From contig JASCOV010000013.1 in assembly GCA_029960045.1 (NCBI GenBank), forward strand, positions 40,598 through 104,597: a DNA stretch of 64,000 nucleotides. Direction: 5' to 3'. The notes beneath the pieces are model-generated. The model saw only the letters and a list, made by a program, of their open reading frames with translations, ran no database searches and was not told the origin of the DNA. This stretch comes from Flavobacteriaceae bacterium PS02293 (GTDB lineage: Bacteria > Bacteroidota > Bacteroidia > Flavobacteriales > Weeksellaceae). Below, piece by piece: positions 52,939 to 60,978 of the stretch (the first letter of the stretch is position 1; every line of letters begins with the position of its first letter). The position numbers and the translations under genes are program-made.

Positions 52939-53583
52939 ATGAGAAATTATTTATCAATCCTTTTACCAATGGTATCAGGAATTTTCTTCTCCCAAAATGT
53001 TGGGATAGGAACGCCTTCTCCCACAGAAAGACTTGAGGTTAAAGGCTCTGTTGCAATCGGTACTTCGGTATATGTAAATCCCAATACTTATACTCCTAAT
53101 CCTAATGGCTTCGATGTCCTTGCTGTTGATCCGCAATCCACTGTTGTCAACGGAAAAGTAATGAAAGTAGAAACGCTTTACACGCCAATTATTATACAGC
53201 CATATTCTATTTCTAATATTTACAGAGATGATTTGAATAATCTTGACCTTCAGATTTCGACGGATAAATATATGGTTGCAATTACAAATTTTGAAGCTAT
53301 TCCAAGTACTTCAACTGTTTCTCAACCTAACAACGGAATTTATTCTAATAGTTCTGTAAAAGGGTATTTTGTAATCAAGGCTTTTGAATCTGGTGGCACA
53401 TGGCGCGTTAATATTGGATATCCAACGCTGAATACACAGTACACTAGTGGGAGATATACATACAATTTTGATGTCATACTCTTATCAAAAAGATTTTTTA
53501 AAGTATTGAGCGAATCTGTTACAACTTATAATCTGAACGGTGACATATCTGGTGATGCCGGAACAGCACCAAGTGGAATTTAA
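52939..53583 (+). CDS. Secreted VGIG-type protein, paralogue 2
   Basis: A 214-residue protein with signal peptide (about 1-18, GIFFSQ) followed at once by NVGIGTPSPTERLEVKG. Middle and C-terminal regions are strand-rich (KVMKVETLYTPIIIQPYSISN, GTWRVNIGYPTLN). The GG-TWR-type motif near residue 153 recurs in paralogues 1 and 3 (GGFWNLY, NGTWRLTF), supporting a common fold. The C-terminus is polar without sorting signal. Function unknown, presumably surface-exposed or periplasmic. Confidence 0.75.
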   Translation: MRNYLSILLPMVSGIFFSQNVGIGTPSPTERLEVKGSVAIGTSVYVNPNTYTPNPNGFDVLAVDPQSTVVNGKVMKVETLYTPIIIQPYSISNIYRDDLNNLDLQISTDKYMVAITNFEAIPSTSTVSQPNNGIYSNSSVKGYFVIKAFESGGTWRVNIGYPTLNTQYTSGRYTYNFDVILLSKRFFKVLSESVTTYNLNGDISGDAGTAPSGI

Positions 53584-53602
53584 TTATAAAAACAAACACA
53601 CA

Positions 53603-54253
53603 ATGATGAAAAAACAAATTACAGCAGTTGCAATTCTTTTTTTTGGTTTAATAACAGCACAAGTTGGTATAGGAAAAGCTAATCCCGTACAAACATTAGA
53701 CATCAATGGGAATATGAAACTTTCCAACACATTATATTTGGAAAATCCGGGTGTTCATACAGGATCTTCGGTTAATTCTTATCTTATTGTGAAAGACAAT
53801 AGTAATAATGTTATAAAAAGATATGTTCCCGAAACTTCTGATTACAGCGCAATAAATAGTGTAACCTACGCATTCACAGCGGTGAATTATTCTGGATTAA
53901 CGAATTATGATACGGGTATTTCCTCCTCAGCCTATTATTTGACGATTGGCGGATTTATCATCAGAGGTGGAGGAGATAATTCTAATGTATATATTTCAGG
54001 AAGCAATAGCAATATTCCTATGTATTCTGCAAGAGCATTTGTCCAAAATGGAACCTGGAGACTTACATTTTTGCCAAACCATGGTCGTGTATTTACTGTT
54101 CCGGCAGACCAAACACCCAAAAACATAGAGATGAGACTGAATATAATTGTTTACAGAAGAGATATGCTGACGATTGTGAATCCAACAATCAGTGTAAATA
54201 TGAATGCAAATACAGCAGGAACAGGAACAGCAACGCCTCCAGAAAAAATGTGA
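53603..54253 (+). CDS. Secreted VGIG-type protein, paralogue 3
   Basis: I start this gene at the first of two adjacent ATG codons (53603), giving 216 residues with a signal peptide ending FGLITAQ; the longer frame overlaps the previous gene by 44 nt and lacks a plausible N-terminus. VGIGKANPVQTLDINGNMK follows, the family motif. A Thr/Ala/Gly-rich C-terminal stretch (VNMNANTAGTGTATPPEKM) is low-complexity, matching the ends of the other two paralogues. A terminator hairpin follows 25 nt later. Confidence 0.75.
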   Translation: MMKKQITAVAILFFGLITAQVGIGKANPVQTLDINGNMKLSNTLYLENPGVHTGSSVNSYLIVKDNSNNVIKRYVPETSDYSAINSVTYAFTAVNYSGLTNYDTGISSSAYYLTIGGFIIRGGGDNSNVYISGSNSNIPMYSARAFVQNGTWRLTFLPNHGRVFTVPADQTPKNIEMRLNIIVYRRDMLTIVNPTISVNMNANTAGTGTATPPEKM

Positions 54254-54278
54254 GGCTAATATCAAACAATAAAAACAT

Positions 54279-54317
54279 AAGCTGTCTGGAATTAAAGTTC
54301 GGGCAGCTTTTCTTTTT
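54279..54317 (+). terminator. Terminator of the VGIG operon, overlapping the end of the convergent gene
   Basis: AAGCTGTC (54279-54286) pairs with GGCAGCTT (54302-54309), one G-T pair, followed by TTCTTTTTT. The 3' arm lies within the last codons of the convergent EamA gene. Confidence 0.6.
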
Positions 54318-55260
54318 TACCAAATCTCAACATTCCCGGTTTGTAATTAATGATAAAAACACCACTGATAATGCAGGCTGTTGCGATCAGAAATTTTGCA
54401 GAAATTGTTTCACCTAATATCAGCCAACTGAGAAAAATACTAATAATTGTATTCACATAAGATAAGATAGAAACTTGTGTTGGAAGCAACGTTTTTAGTA
54501 AATAATGATACGCGAAAAATGCTGTCACAGAACCGAAAACGGCTAAATAAACTATCGCTGAAATACTTTTTGCAGACCAATTGTCAACATTAATTTCATC
54601 AGAAAACAAGACTGCAAAAATCAACTGAACAATTCCAGCAAAAGCAAACTGGTAAAAGAGATTCAAAAAAAGATTATTATTTTCCGAATGTAATTTTTTG
54701 GTATAAATTGTTCCGCCGCCCCAACATAAAATAGCCAAAATCAAGATCAATAATCCATTTCTGTAATCCGGATTTGCAAGATCATTGATGCCATCCCAAA
54801 AAATAAAAACCACACCAAATAAGCCCATCATAAGCCCGATCAAAGTCCTGAAAGTGAATTTTTCCATCCCGATAATCATACTTCCGATAAAGATAAAAAC
54901 TGGAGAAAGTGCACTGATTAACGATGTCAGACTGCTAGTCAAATCTTTCTCAGCAACTGTTGTAAGACCATTTGCGCCAATCAGCATCAATGTAGAAAGT
55001 GTAAGTTGAATAGAAAGGTTTTTCCAGCCAATCCATTTCAATTCTTTTTTGAAAAGTAAAATAGGTGACAGAATCAATGCTGCCAAAAACTGACGAAATC
55101 CTGCAACAAACCAAGGCGGAACAGTTTCCACACCGATTTTAATACCCAAAAAAGTCGTTCCCCAAACGATGGCGACGATGAAAATGCAGATGATGGTTTT
55201 GGAAGTCAAATGGAAAGAATTAAAAACAAAGATATTCCAAAAATCCCGAGTTTTACTCAT
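54292..55260 (-). CDS. EamA-family drug/metabolite transporter
   Basis: Inner-membrane protein of 322 residues with ten predicted helices in two EamA repeats (about 22-160 and 168-305). The first repeat begins IVAIVWGTTFLGIKIGVETVPPWFVAGFRQFLAA, typical of the family, and the second has a PTQVSILSYVNTIISIFLSWLILGE segment, matching the usual LxPVxAxLLxxLxLGE pattern. EamA proteins export amino acids, drugs or metabolites; the substrate is unknown. It ends with a basic cytosolic tail. Divergent from purE. Confidence 0.9.
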   Translation of the reverse strand: MSKTRDFWNIFVFNSFHLTSKTIICIFIVAIVWGTTFLGIKIGVETVPPWFVAGFRQFLAALILSPILLFKKELKWIGWKNLSIQLTLSTLMLIGANGLTTVAEKDLTSSLTSLISALSPVFIFIGSMIIGMEKFTFRTLIGLMMGLFGVVFIFWDGINDLANPDYRNGLLILILAILCWGGGTIYTKKLHSENNNLFLNLFYQFAFAGIVQLIFAVLFSDEINVDNWSAKSISAIVYLAVFGSVTAFFAYHYLLKTLLPTQVSILSYVNTIISIFLSWLILGETISAKFLIATACIISGVFIINYKPGMLRFGKKEKLPEL

Positions 55261-55267
55261 AAATCTT

Positions 55268-55275
55268 TATCTTTG
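55268..55275 (+). promoter_or_regulatory. Candidate -7 promoter box of purE
   Basis: TATCTTTG, exact TAnnTTTG match, 21 nt before the purE ATG at 55297. Confidence 0.5.
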
Positions 55276-55296
55276 GACATCTAATAAAATTTGAAA

Positions 55297-55800
55297 ATGG
55301 TCGGAATAATAATGGGCAGCCAAAGCGATTTGCCAATAATGCAGCAAGCTGCTGATTTTTTGAAAACTTTGGAGATTCCTTACGAGCTAACTGTAGTTTC
55401 TGCTCATAGAACGCCGGAAAGAATGTTTGATTATGCAAAAACAGCAAAAGAAAGAGGCTTAAAAATCATTATTGCAGGCGCAGGTGGTGCAGCTCATCTT
55501 CCAGGAATGGTAGCAAGTTGTACGACATTACCAGTGATTGGCGTTCCAATTTTATCAAGTAATTCTATTGATGGCTGGGATTCAGTTTTGTCGATTCTAC
55601 AAATGCCTTCTGGGATTCCGGTTGCGACGGTTGCTCTTAACGGTGCAACAAATGCTGGAATTCTTGCTGCAAAAATCATCGGAACTTCAGATTCCGAAGT
55701 TTCTCAAAAATTGGAAATCTATCAGAATTCTTTGAAAGATAAAGTTCTTGGAACTGTGGATGATATTAAGAAATTGCATCCGAATCATTTTGATAAGTAA
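55297..55800 (+). CDS. purE: N5-carboxyaminoimidazole ribonucleotide mutase
   Basis: Class I PurE of 167 residues, which moves the carboxylate of the PurK product from N5 to C4. MVGIIMGSQSDLPIM at the N-terminus, SAHRTPERM with the catalytic His, and AGAGGAAHLPGM are intact. I start at the ATG at 55297; the TTG at 55291 would add two residues. A promoter box lies immediately upstream, so purE is transcribed independently from purK. Confidence 0.97.
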   Translation: MVGIIMGSQSDLPIMQQAADFLKTLEIPYELTVVSAHRTPERMFDYAKTAKERGLKIIIAGAGGAAHLPGMVASCTTLPVIGVPILSSNSIDGWDSVLSILQMPSGIPVATVALNGATNAGILAAKIIGTSDSEVSQKLEIYQNSLKDKVLGTVDDIKKLHPNHFDK

Positions 55801-55869
55801 AAATCCAATAACTTATAATTGAAAATCTTCATAAAAATATAAGAGTTTTATTTCTCAAATTTTAATAAA

Positions 55870-56373
55870 ATGAAAAAAGCATTAATCATAATTTTCGCTG
55901 TAATATTCAATTTTTCAAATTCTCAAACAACGAATTCTAATTTGAATAGTCAGCTTCAATTGATGAGAAAATATTTTCTTGAAAAAAATTATAAAGAATT
56001 TCTAAATTTTACTCATCCGAAAGTTGTTGAAATGATTGGCGGTAGAGAAAAATTAATTCAGGCAACTACTGCAGCGATGGGAAAAATGGAAAAAGAAGGA
56101 TATGTTTTTAAAAATGTTAATTTCAAAGAACCATCTAAATTTATCAAAAAAGGAAACGAAACTCAGGTTACTATAAGACAGGAAATTCTGATGAAAACAC
56201 CAAAAGGAGATATTCTTGCCGATTATACATTGATTGGAATTTCAAATGATAATGGTAAAAATTGGAAATTCATTGATACATCCGGAAAGTCCAAAGAAGT
56301 GATGCGCAAATATTTTCCCAATCTCAGTCCTGACATTGTAATTAAACCTAAGACTCAAAAACTAATTGATTAA
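55870..56373 (+). CDS. Exported protein of unknown function
   Basis: A 167-residue protein with signal peptide (about 1-18, NFSNSQ). The body is Lys-rich with a central region NYKEFLNFTHPKVVEMIGGREKLIQATTAAMGKMEKEGYVFKNVNF, resembling NTF2/DUF4019-like small exported domains found repeatedly in flavobacteria; the last strands QVTIRQEILMKTPKGDILADYTLIGISNDNGKNWKFIDTSGK support this. No enzymatic motif. Convergent with tyrA, with only 10 nt between the stop codons. Confidence 0.7.
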   Translation: MKKALIIIFAVIFNFSNSQTTNSNLNSQLQLMRKYFLEKNYKEFLNFTHPKVVEMIGGREKLIQATTAAMGKMEKEGYVFKNVNFKEPSKFIKKGNETQVTIRQEILMKTPKGDILADYTLIGISNDNGKNWKFIDTSGKSKEVMRKYFPNLSPDIVIKPKTQKLID

Positions 56374-56383
56374 TAAGAAATTC

Positions 56384-57229
56384 TTACTTATCCAAAATCC
56401 CCCGAATCTTATTTGCATTCGTAATCAATTCCTCCAGATAATCAAAATTCTCCTTTTCCAAAGCCGACTTGAACTTTCTAAGCTGAGTAATGTGCTCATT
56501 CAAAACATCCAAAACATTTTCTTTATTCTGACGGAAAATCGGAACCCACATTTCCGGATGTGATTTTGCAAGACGAACAGTGCTTGAAAAACCGGAACTC
56601 GCCAACTGAAAGATTGTATCTTCCTCACGTTCCTTTTCCAAAACCGTATTCGCCAAAGCGTAAGATGTTATATGCGAAATATGTGAAATATAAGCAGTAT
56701 GAACATCGTGCGCCTCAGCATTCATATAGATTGGATGCATTTCCAGATTCGCAATTACTTTTTCCACAGTCCCCAAAGCATCGACATCAGAATCTTCTTT
56801 GTTGCAAATTACTGCTGCTTTTCCAGCAAAACTGTCTTTGGTTGCAGATTTGGGACCCGAGTTTTCCGTTCCCCACATTGGGTGAAATGCTACAAAACGT
56901 TTTCTATTCGGATGACCTTTGATAGAATCTACAATTCCCGATTTTGTAGAACCAACATCCATCACAGTCTGATTTTCATTAATTAAATCCAAAACCGACG
57001 GCAATATTTTCTTCGCAGAATCCACAGGAATTGCAATGATAATTAAATCGGAATTCTTAACGCCAGTTTCCAGATCTGCTTTTTCATCAATGATATTCAG
57101 TTCCAGAGCATTGTTGAGGTGGACTTCGTCCTGATCTATTCCGTAAACGAAGTTGGTGAATTTTTTATATTTTAATTTCAATGCAATGGAACCTCCAATT
57201 AATCCTGTTCCAATAATTCCTATCTTCAT
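56384..57229 (-). CDS. tyrA: Prephenate dehydrogenase (tyrosine biosynthesis)
   Basis: Converts prephenate to 4-hydroxyphenylpyruvate with NAD, the committed step to tyrosine. Monofunctional, 281 residues: Rossmann motif GIIGTGLIGGSIALKL (3-18), SGIVDSIKG, FVAFHPMWGTENSGPKSA with the catalytic His, and the helical dimerisation domain (about 170-281). There is no chorismate mutase or ACT domain, so feedback control at the protein is not evident. Instead, the DNA before it carries a Tyr-rich leader peptide gene and a terminator, which argues for transcriptional attenuation by tyrosyl-tRNA. Confidence 0.95.
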   Translation of the reverse strand: MKIGIIGTGLIGGSIALKLKYKKFTNFVYGIDQDEVHLNNALELNIIDEKADLETGVKNSDLIIIAIPVDSAKKILPSVLDLINENQTVMDVGSTKSGIVDSIKGHPNRKRFVAFHPMWGTENSGPKSATKDSFAGKAAVICNKEDSDVDALGTVEKVIANLEMHPIYMNAEAHDVHTAYISHISHITSYALANTVLEKEREEDTIFQLASSGFSSTVRLAKSHPEMWVPIFRQNKENVLDVLNEHITQLRKFKSALEKENFDYLEELITNANKIRGILDK

Positions 57230-57246
57230 AGTATTTAATTTTTAAA

Positions 57247-57277
57247 ACAAAAAACCCCGTCATCAGGACGAGGTTTT
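57247..57277 (-). terminator. Attenuator terminator before tyrA
   Basis: Minus strand stem AAAACCTCGTC (57277-57267) / GACGGGGTTTT (57261-57251), 11 bp with one T-G pair, loop CTGAT, followed by T residues. It also could end the upstream antiporter transcript. Upstream ATTAGGA (57302-57296) can pair with TCCTGAT (57268-57262), breaking this stem. Confidence 0.85.
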
Positions 57278-57303
57278 AATATAGCTACATACGAATCCTA
57301 ATC

Positions 57304-57354
57304 CTATTTGAGGGTCAAAATTGCGTAATAATATGTCGTGTTAATTGTTTTCAC
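57304..57354 (-). CDS. Candidate tyr leader peptide, 16 residues with Tyr-Tyr-Tyr
   Basis: GTG-initiated frame coding MKTINTTYYYAILTLK, stop TAG at 57306-57304, with three consecutive Tyr codons (TAT TAT TAC, 57333-57325). It sits between the antiporter gene and tyrA, just before an intrinsic terminator. The -7-like box TATCTTCG ends five bases before the GTG, so the message may start at or just before the start codon. Stalling on Tyr codons would leave the sequence after the stop codon free to disrupt the terminator. The peptide itself probably has no function. Confidence 0.72.
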   Translation of the reverse strand: MKTINTTYYYAILTLK

Positions 57355-57395
57355 AGAACGAAGATAAACATTAATTCTGAAAAATTCAAAAAAAA

Positions 57396-59681
57396 TTATG
57401 GATTAGAAACAATTAAAGTTGAAGGAATGTCCGATAACCAAAGACTTTTGGAGTCGATGAGGTTTCTCCAGCTTTTACTGCTAATGAGCATCAGATCCTG
57501 AGACTGAAGAAATTCTTTTTCGATCGTTTTTTCGTTGTAAAGTGTGATGTGATTTGGCGCAATATGTTCGATGTTTCGTATCAGTTCGCGGATCTCTGTG
57601 TTCTTTCTGATCTGTCCCGCAGCATCCAAAATGATCACCTGAGAGTCATTATTATTGATTAATCTTTTCGCATATTCCACCAAAAAGAAATCATTCAATT
57701 CAAAAATTGGGATGAAAATTTTGTCTGCACTTTCGAATTTTTTATTTACCATCACACCAACAGGAACATTCGTCTTGTCCAAGATTCCCAAGGTAAAATC
57801 GTCAAAAGGCGAGGAGTTGAAGATGTAGGATTTTCCTTTTACAGTATTCAATAATTTTTCGGGATTAATGATCTTCGTCGTAAATCCTAAAAGTTTTCCG
57901 AGCAAACTTCCTTCATAAATCGATTTGCCCAACATTACCAGAAGCAGATCGTAATTTCCTTTGTTTGCAATATTTATAAGGTCATTCTCTATATCTGTAG
58001 AAGCTTTGAAAAGTGTAGTCACTTCCAGTTTTAGTTCCTGTGAGGTGTCAATTATATCTTCGAAAAGATCTTTCTCGTAATCTTCTATATCATAAGCGTG
58101 TAACTCATCCACAGGAGCAATATTCATCGCTGTCACGCTCTTGTTTCCGTTCATTTTGTGGGTCAGATTATCGGCTAATTTCAAAAGCGTACTACCGGAT
58201 TCCGGGGTTTCAAATGATAAAAGAACTTTATATTTTTCATCATTTGCATCCTGATCTTCTTCCAGCATAGATTTTTTTCCTTTAAAAAGATAATTGATAA
58301 AGTCTAAAGAAGGACCAGTCATAAATGTAGTAAATAGTGCCATTATCACCATCATTGCAAAAAGTTCAGGACCCATTACGCCCAGATCATAACCGATGTT
58401 GAGGACGATAAGCTCGGTAAGTCCACGGGTGTTCATCAATGCTCCAATGGTGAGACTGTCTTTCCAGCTTATTCTCAGGAATTTGGCGGTAAGTGCACTT
58501 CCTATAAATTTTCCAATAACTGCGGTCAGAATAATAAGTCCACCAATTTTCCAAAGGTGTGGATCATTCAATAATCCGATTTGAGTTCTAAGTCCCGTGA
58601 ATACAAAGAAAAGTGGAAGTAACAAAACTAAAGCTACATCTTCAACTTTCTCAATAAACAAATTACGGAATTTCACATTTTCCGGCATGATTGCTCCAGC
58701 CATAAATGCTCCGAAAAGTGCATGGATACCAATCACTTCGGTTGCGTAAGAAGAGATAATCAATACCAAAAAGAAAACGGCAACCAAGGCTTTGTTGATA
58801 AATCCTTTTCCCTTTTGAGATTCGGCAATCCTTGTTAAAAAAGGTTTTACCAATTTTATCATTAAGAAAACATATAGGATTGCCATTAAAATAACGAATA
58901 CAGATCCTGAAAAAGATCCTGCTTTTACAATGGCAATTACGGCCGCAAGAATACACCAGGCTGTGATGTCATCTGCCGCTGCACAAGTAATAACGATGGT
59001 TCCGATTTTTGTTTTATGCAGATTTCTCTCTTGTACAATCCTCGCAAGAACTGGAAATGCCGTAATACTCATCGCAATGGCAATAAACAATGCAAAGGAA
59101 CTAAACTGAATCCCTTCCGGCGCAAATTCTTTATAAATAAAATAGGAAAGTCCAACACCTAAAGCGAAAGGAAATATAATACTGGCGTGGCTGATAACAA
59201 CTGCATCGTGCGCTTTTTTTCTTAGAACGCTGAGATCCAATTCCATTCCGACGATGTACATAAAAAGGATTAATCCAATTTGACTGAGGAATTGCAAGTT
59301 CGGAAGTGATTCTTTTGGGAACATAAAAGCGGAAAACTCAGGAAAATAAAGTCCAACCAAAGATGGACCTAGGACGATACCGGCAATCATTTCTCCAATT
59401 ACAGAAGGTTGTTTCAGTTTGACACAGATCCATCCGAAAAGTTTCGCAACCATGATGATAGTAACGATTTGTGCTAATAAAAGCGCCAGAGGATGATGAA
59501 GATTTGCAAGGAAAGAATCTGTAAAGTTTTCCCACATTGTAGCTCCAGTCGCTTTGCTGGGTGTTATGTTTTCTCCAACTTCTAAAGTTTTTCCCTCGAT
59601 GAAAAACCAATACATCAAGCAAGAAAAAAAAGCAATCGTAAGAACGTAAAAAATAATATTCCTGTACTTTTTCATAATCAT
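57396..59681 (-). CDS. CPA2-family cation:proton antiporter with UspA-like C-terminal domain
   Basis: Inner-membrane monovalent cation/H+ antiporter of 761 residues. An extra N-terminal helix (about 9-28) is followed by the Na/H exchanger domain (about 60-460), with GEMIAGIVLGPSLVGL, FMYIVGMELDLSVL, the ion-binding AAADDITAW and LLLPLFFVFTGLRTQIG. The C-terminal 280 residues are soluble and beta-alpha alternating, like a double universal-stress-protein domain that may sense ATP or stress. The K+ or Na+ specificity cannot be read. Upstream lie a small outer-membrane-like protein and a two-component pair. Confidence 0.92.
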   Translation of the reverse strand: MIMKKYRNIIFYVLTIAFFSCLMYWFFIEGKTLEVGENITPSKATGATMWENFTDSFLANLHHPLALLLAQIVTIIMVAKLFGWICVKLKQPSVIGEMIAGIVLGPSLVGLYFPEFSAFMFPKESLPNLQFLSQIGLILFMYIVGMELDLSVLRKKAHDAVVISHASIIFPFALGVGLSYFIYKEFAPEGIQFSSFALFIAIAMSITAFPVLARIVQERNLHKTKIGTIVITCAAADDITAWCILAAVIAIVKAGSFSGSVFVILMAILYVFLMIKLVKPFLTRIAESQKGKGFINKALVAVFFLVLIISSYATEVIGIHALFGAFMAGAIMPENVKFRNLFIEKVEDVALVLLLPLFFVFTGLRTQIGLLNDPHLWKIGGLIILTAVIGKFIGSALTAKFLRISWKDSLTIGALMNTRGLTELIVLNIGYDLGVMGPELFAMMVIMALFTTFMTGPSLDFINYLFKGKKSMLEEDQDANDEKYKVLLSFETPESGSTLLKLADNLTHKMNGNKSVTAMNIAPVDELHAYDIEDYEKDLFEDIIDTSQELKLEVTTLFKASTDIENDLINIANKGNYDLLLVMLGKSIYEGSLLGKLLGFTTKIINPEKLLNTVKGKSYIFNSSPFDDFTLGILDKTNVPVGVMVNKKFESADKIFIPIFELNDFFLVEYAKRLINNNDSQVIILDAAGQIRKNTEIRELIRNIEHIAPNHITLYNEKTIEKEFLQSQDLMLISSKSWRNLIDSKSLWLSDIPSTLIVSNP

Positions 59682-59789
59682 TAATTTATATTTTACATGA
59701 TTTCAGAATGTAAATTTGAGAAGTTTTGACGGATTCGAACACTGCTTTTTTTCATTATGTAATGAAATTTGTAAATTATGTAATGAAAC

Positions 59790-60179
59790 CTACCGGAAGC
59801 GATAACCTAATCCAATTCCTACATTCCATTTGCCATTTTCTGCAGCTGTTTTTGCGTTGTAGTAAAGTGGAATTTGTAAAGCTAATTTTTTATAAGCAAC
59901 TGTAACTCCCATTCCCAAAGTAGGCATTAGAACGCTGTTTTTTGTAGTTGCAGATTTGTCTTCTTTGATTCTGAGTGAAGGCAGCATTCCGAACATTATT
60001 TTGGTTTGATGATGTACAAAATTTACATTTGGACCTGTAAAGTTCAGAAATCCACCTTTGTCAACATAACCTGCAACGGCGATTCCGTCAAAAAATGAGA
60101 CGTTGACTTTTGAATTATTTTCCTGGGCAAAATTTGATATTGAAGCAAATATTAATGCAAAACCGATCAGCTTTTTCAT
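59790..60179 (-). CDS. Small exported, probably outer-membrane, protein
   Basis: A 129-residue protein with signal peptide (about 1-19, ISNFAQ). The mature part consists of alternating strands with Gly and aromatic residues (VNVSFFDGIAVAGYVDKGGFLNFTG, GMGVTVAYKKLALQIPLYYN) and ends GIGLGYRFR. The aromatic-rich end just short of the terminus suggests a small beta-barrel. Family not recognised. It has a TACATTTG promoter box. Confidence 0.65.
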   Translation of the reverse strand: MKKLIGFALIFASISNFAQENNSKVNVSFFDGIAVAGYVDKGGFLNFTGPNVNFVHHQTKIMFGMLPSLRIKEDKSATTKNSVLMPTLGMGVTVAYKKLALQIPLYYNAKTAAENGKWNVGIGLGYRFR

Positions 60180-60202
60180 TCGAAATCTTTTTAAAAGTTC
60201 GG

Positions 60203-60210
60203 CAAATGTA
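60203..60210 (-). promoter_or_regulatory. Candidate -7 promoter box
   Basis: Minus strand TACATTTG, exact TAnnTTTG match, 23 nt before the ATG of the small exported protein. Confidence 0.5.
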
Positions 60211-60276
60211 AGCTGACAAACAATCCGAACTCCGATCTTGTAATGAAAAGGCTTTTAAATGTAATAAAATTGTGAT

Positions 60277-60978
60277 TTAGAATTTATCAATCAAAGAATT
60301 TCTATAGACCTCGCTGATATTTAGTTTTAAAGGATTTCCGTCAGCGGAATTGATGTCCAAAATGATTTCTGATGAAGAGAAAATTTTGATATGCTGAACA
60401 TTCACCATTTCTTTTTTGTTGATTTGAACAAAATATTTTTGAGGTAATAATTCGGATAAGTGTTTGAAACTTAAATTTTTAAGTATAATTTCTGAACCGT
60501 TTTTTAAAGAAATATCTTTATCACGGCTGTCAATTTCGGAAGTTTTGATGTAGACGATTTCGTTTGTGAAAATTAACGTTTTTCCAAGATTGGTATTCCA
60601 CTCGAAGAAATTGTTTTTTTCTTTGTCTTCAATCAATTTTTCTGCCTTTTCAAAAGCCTGTTGTAAACGCTCTTTCTTAATTGGTTTTCTTACATAATCT
60701 ACAACATTCAGATCAAAAGCTTCGGCTGCATATTCTTTGTAGGCTGTTGTGAAAATGATCTTTTTTCCTTTGATGAGTTCTGCGACTTGGAGTCCGTTCA
60801 GTCCCGGCATTTCGATGTCCAAAATGCAAAGATCACAATCAATATTATCAATTTCCTGAAGAAAAACTTTGGGATTATTAAAAGCTTTTACAACTTCAAC
60901 ACCTTCAATTTCTTCGCAAAGTAATTTCAAATAGCTGATTGCCAGTAGTTCATCATCTAGTATAACGCATCTTATCAT
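60277..60978 (-). CDS. LytTR-family response regulator (second system)
   Basis: A 233-residue response regulator: receiver domain with D8/D9 acidic residues and phosphoacceptor D54 in LCILDIEMPGLNG, Lys in YVRKPIKKERL, and a C-terminal LytTR DNA-binding domain (about 135-230, with EIVYIKTSEIDSR and KYFVQINKKEMVN). The motif YFVQINKKEMVN replaces the usual xxRIHRSFIVN, which may alter binding. Its start lies inside the 3' end of the kinase gene (26-base overlap). Candidate targets are the neighbouring small exported protein and antiporter genes. Confidence 0.93.
   Translation of the reverse strand: MIRCVILDDELLAISYLKLLCEEIEGVEVVKAFNNPKVFLQEIDNIDCDLCILDIEMPGLNGLQVAELIKGKKIIFTTAYKEYAAEAFDLNVVDYVRKPIKKERLQQAFEKAEKLIEDKEKNNFFEWNTNLGKTLIFTNEIVYIKTSEIDSRDKDISLKNGSEIILKNLSFKHLSELLPQKYFVQINKKEMVNVQHIKIFSSSEIILDINSADGNPLKLNISEVYRNSLIDKF

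Noticed and set aside
53540..53602. Overlapping longer start of VGIG paralogue 3
   Set aside because: Overlaps the previous gene and destroys the signal peptide; the tandem ATG at 53603 is better.
59722..59736. Possible tRNA TPsiC-like GATTCGAAC
   Set aside because: No cloverleaf can be built around it; no other tRNA candidate was seen in the window.
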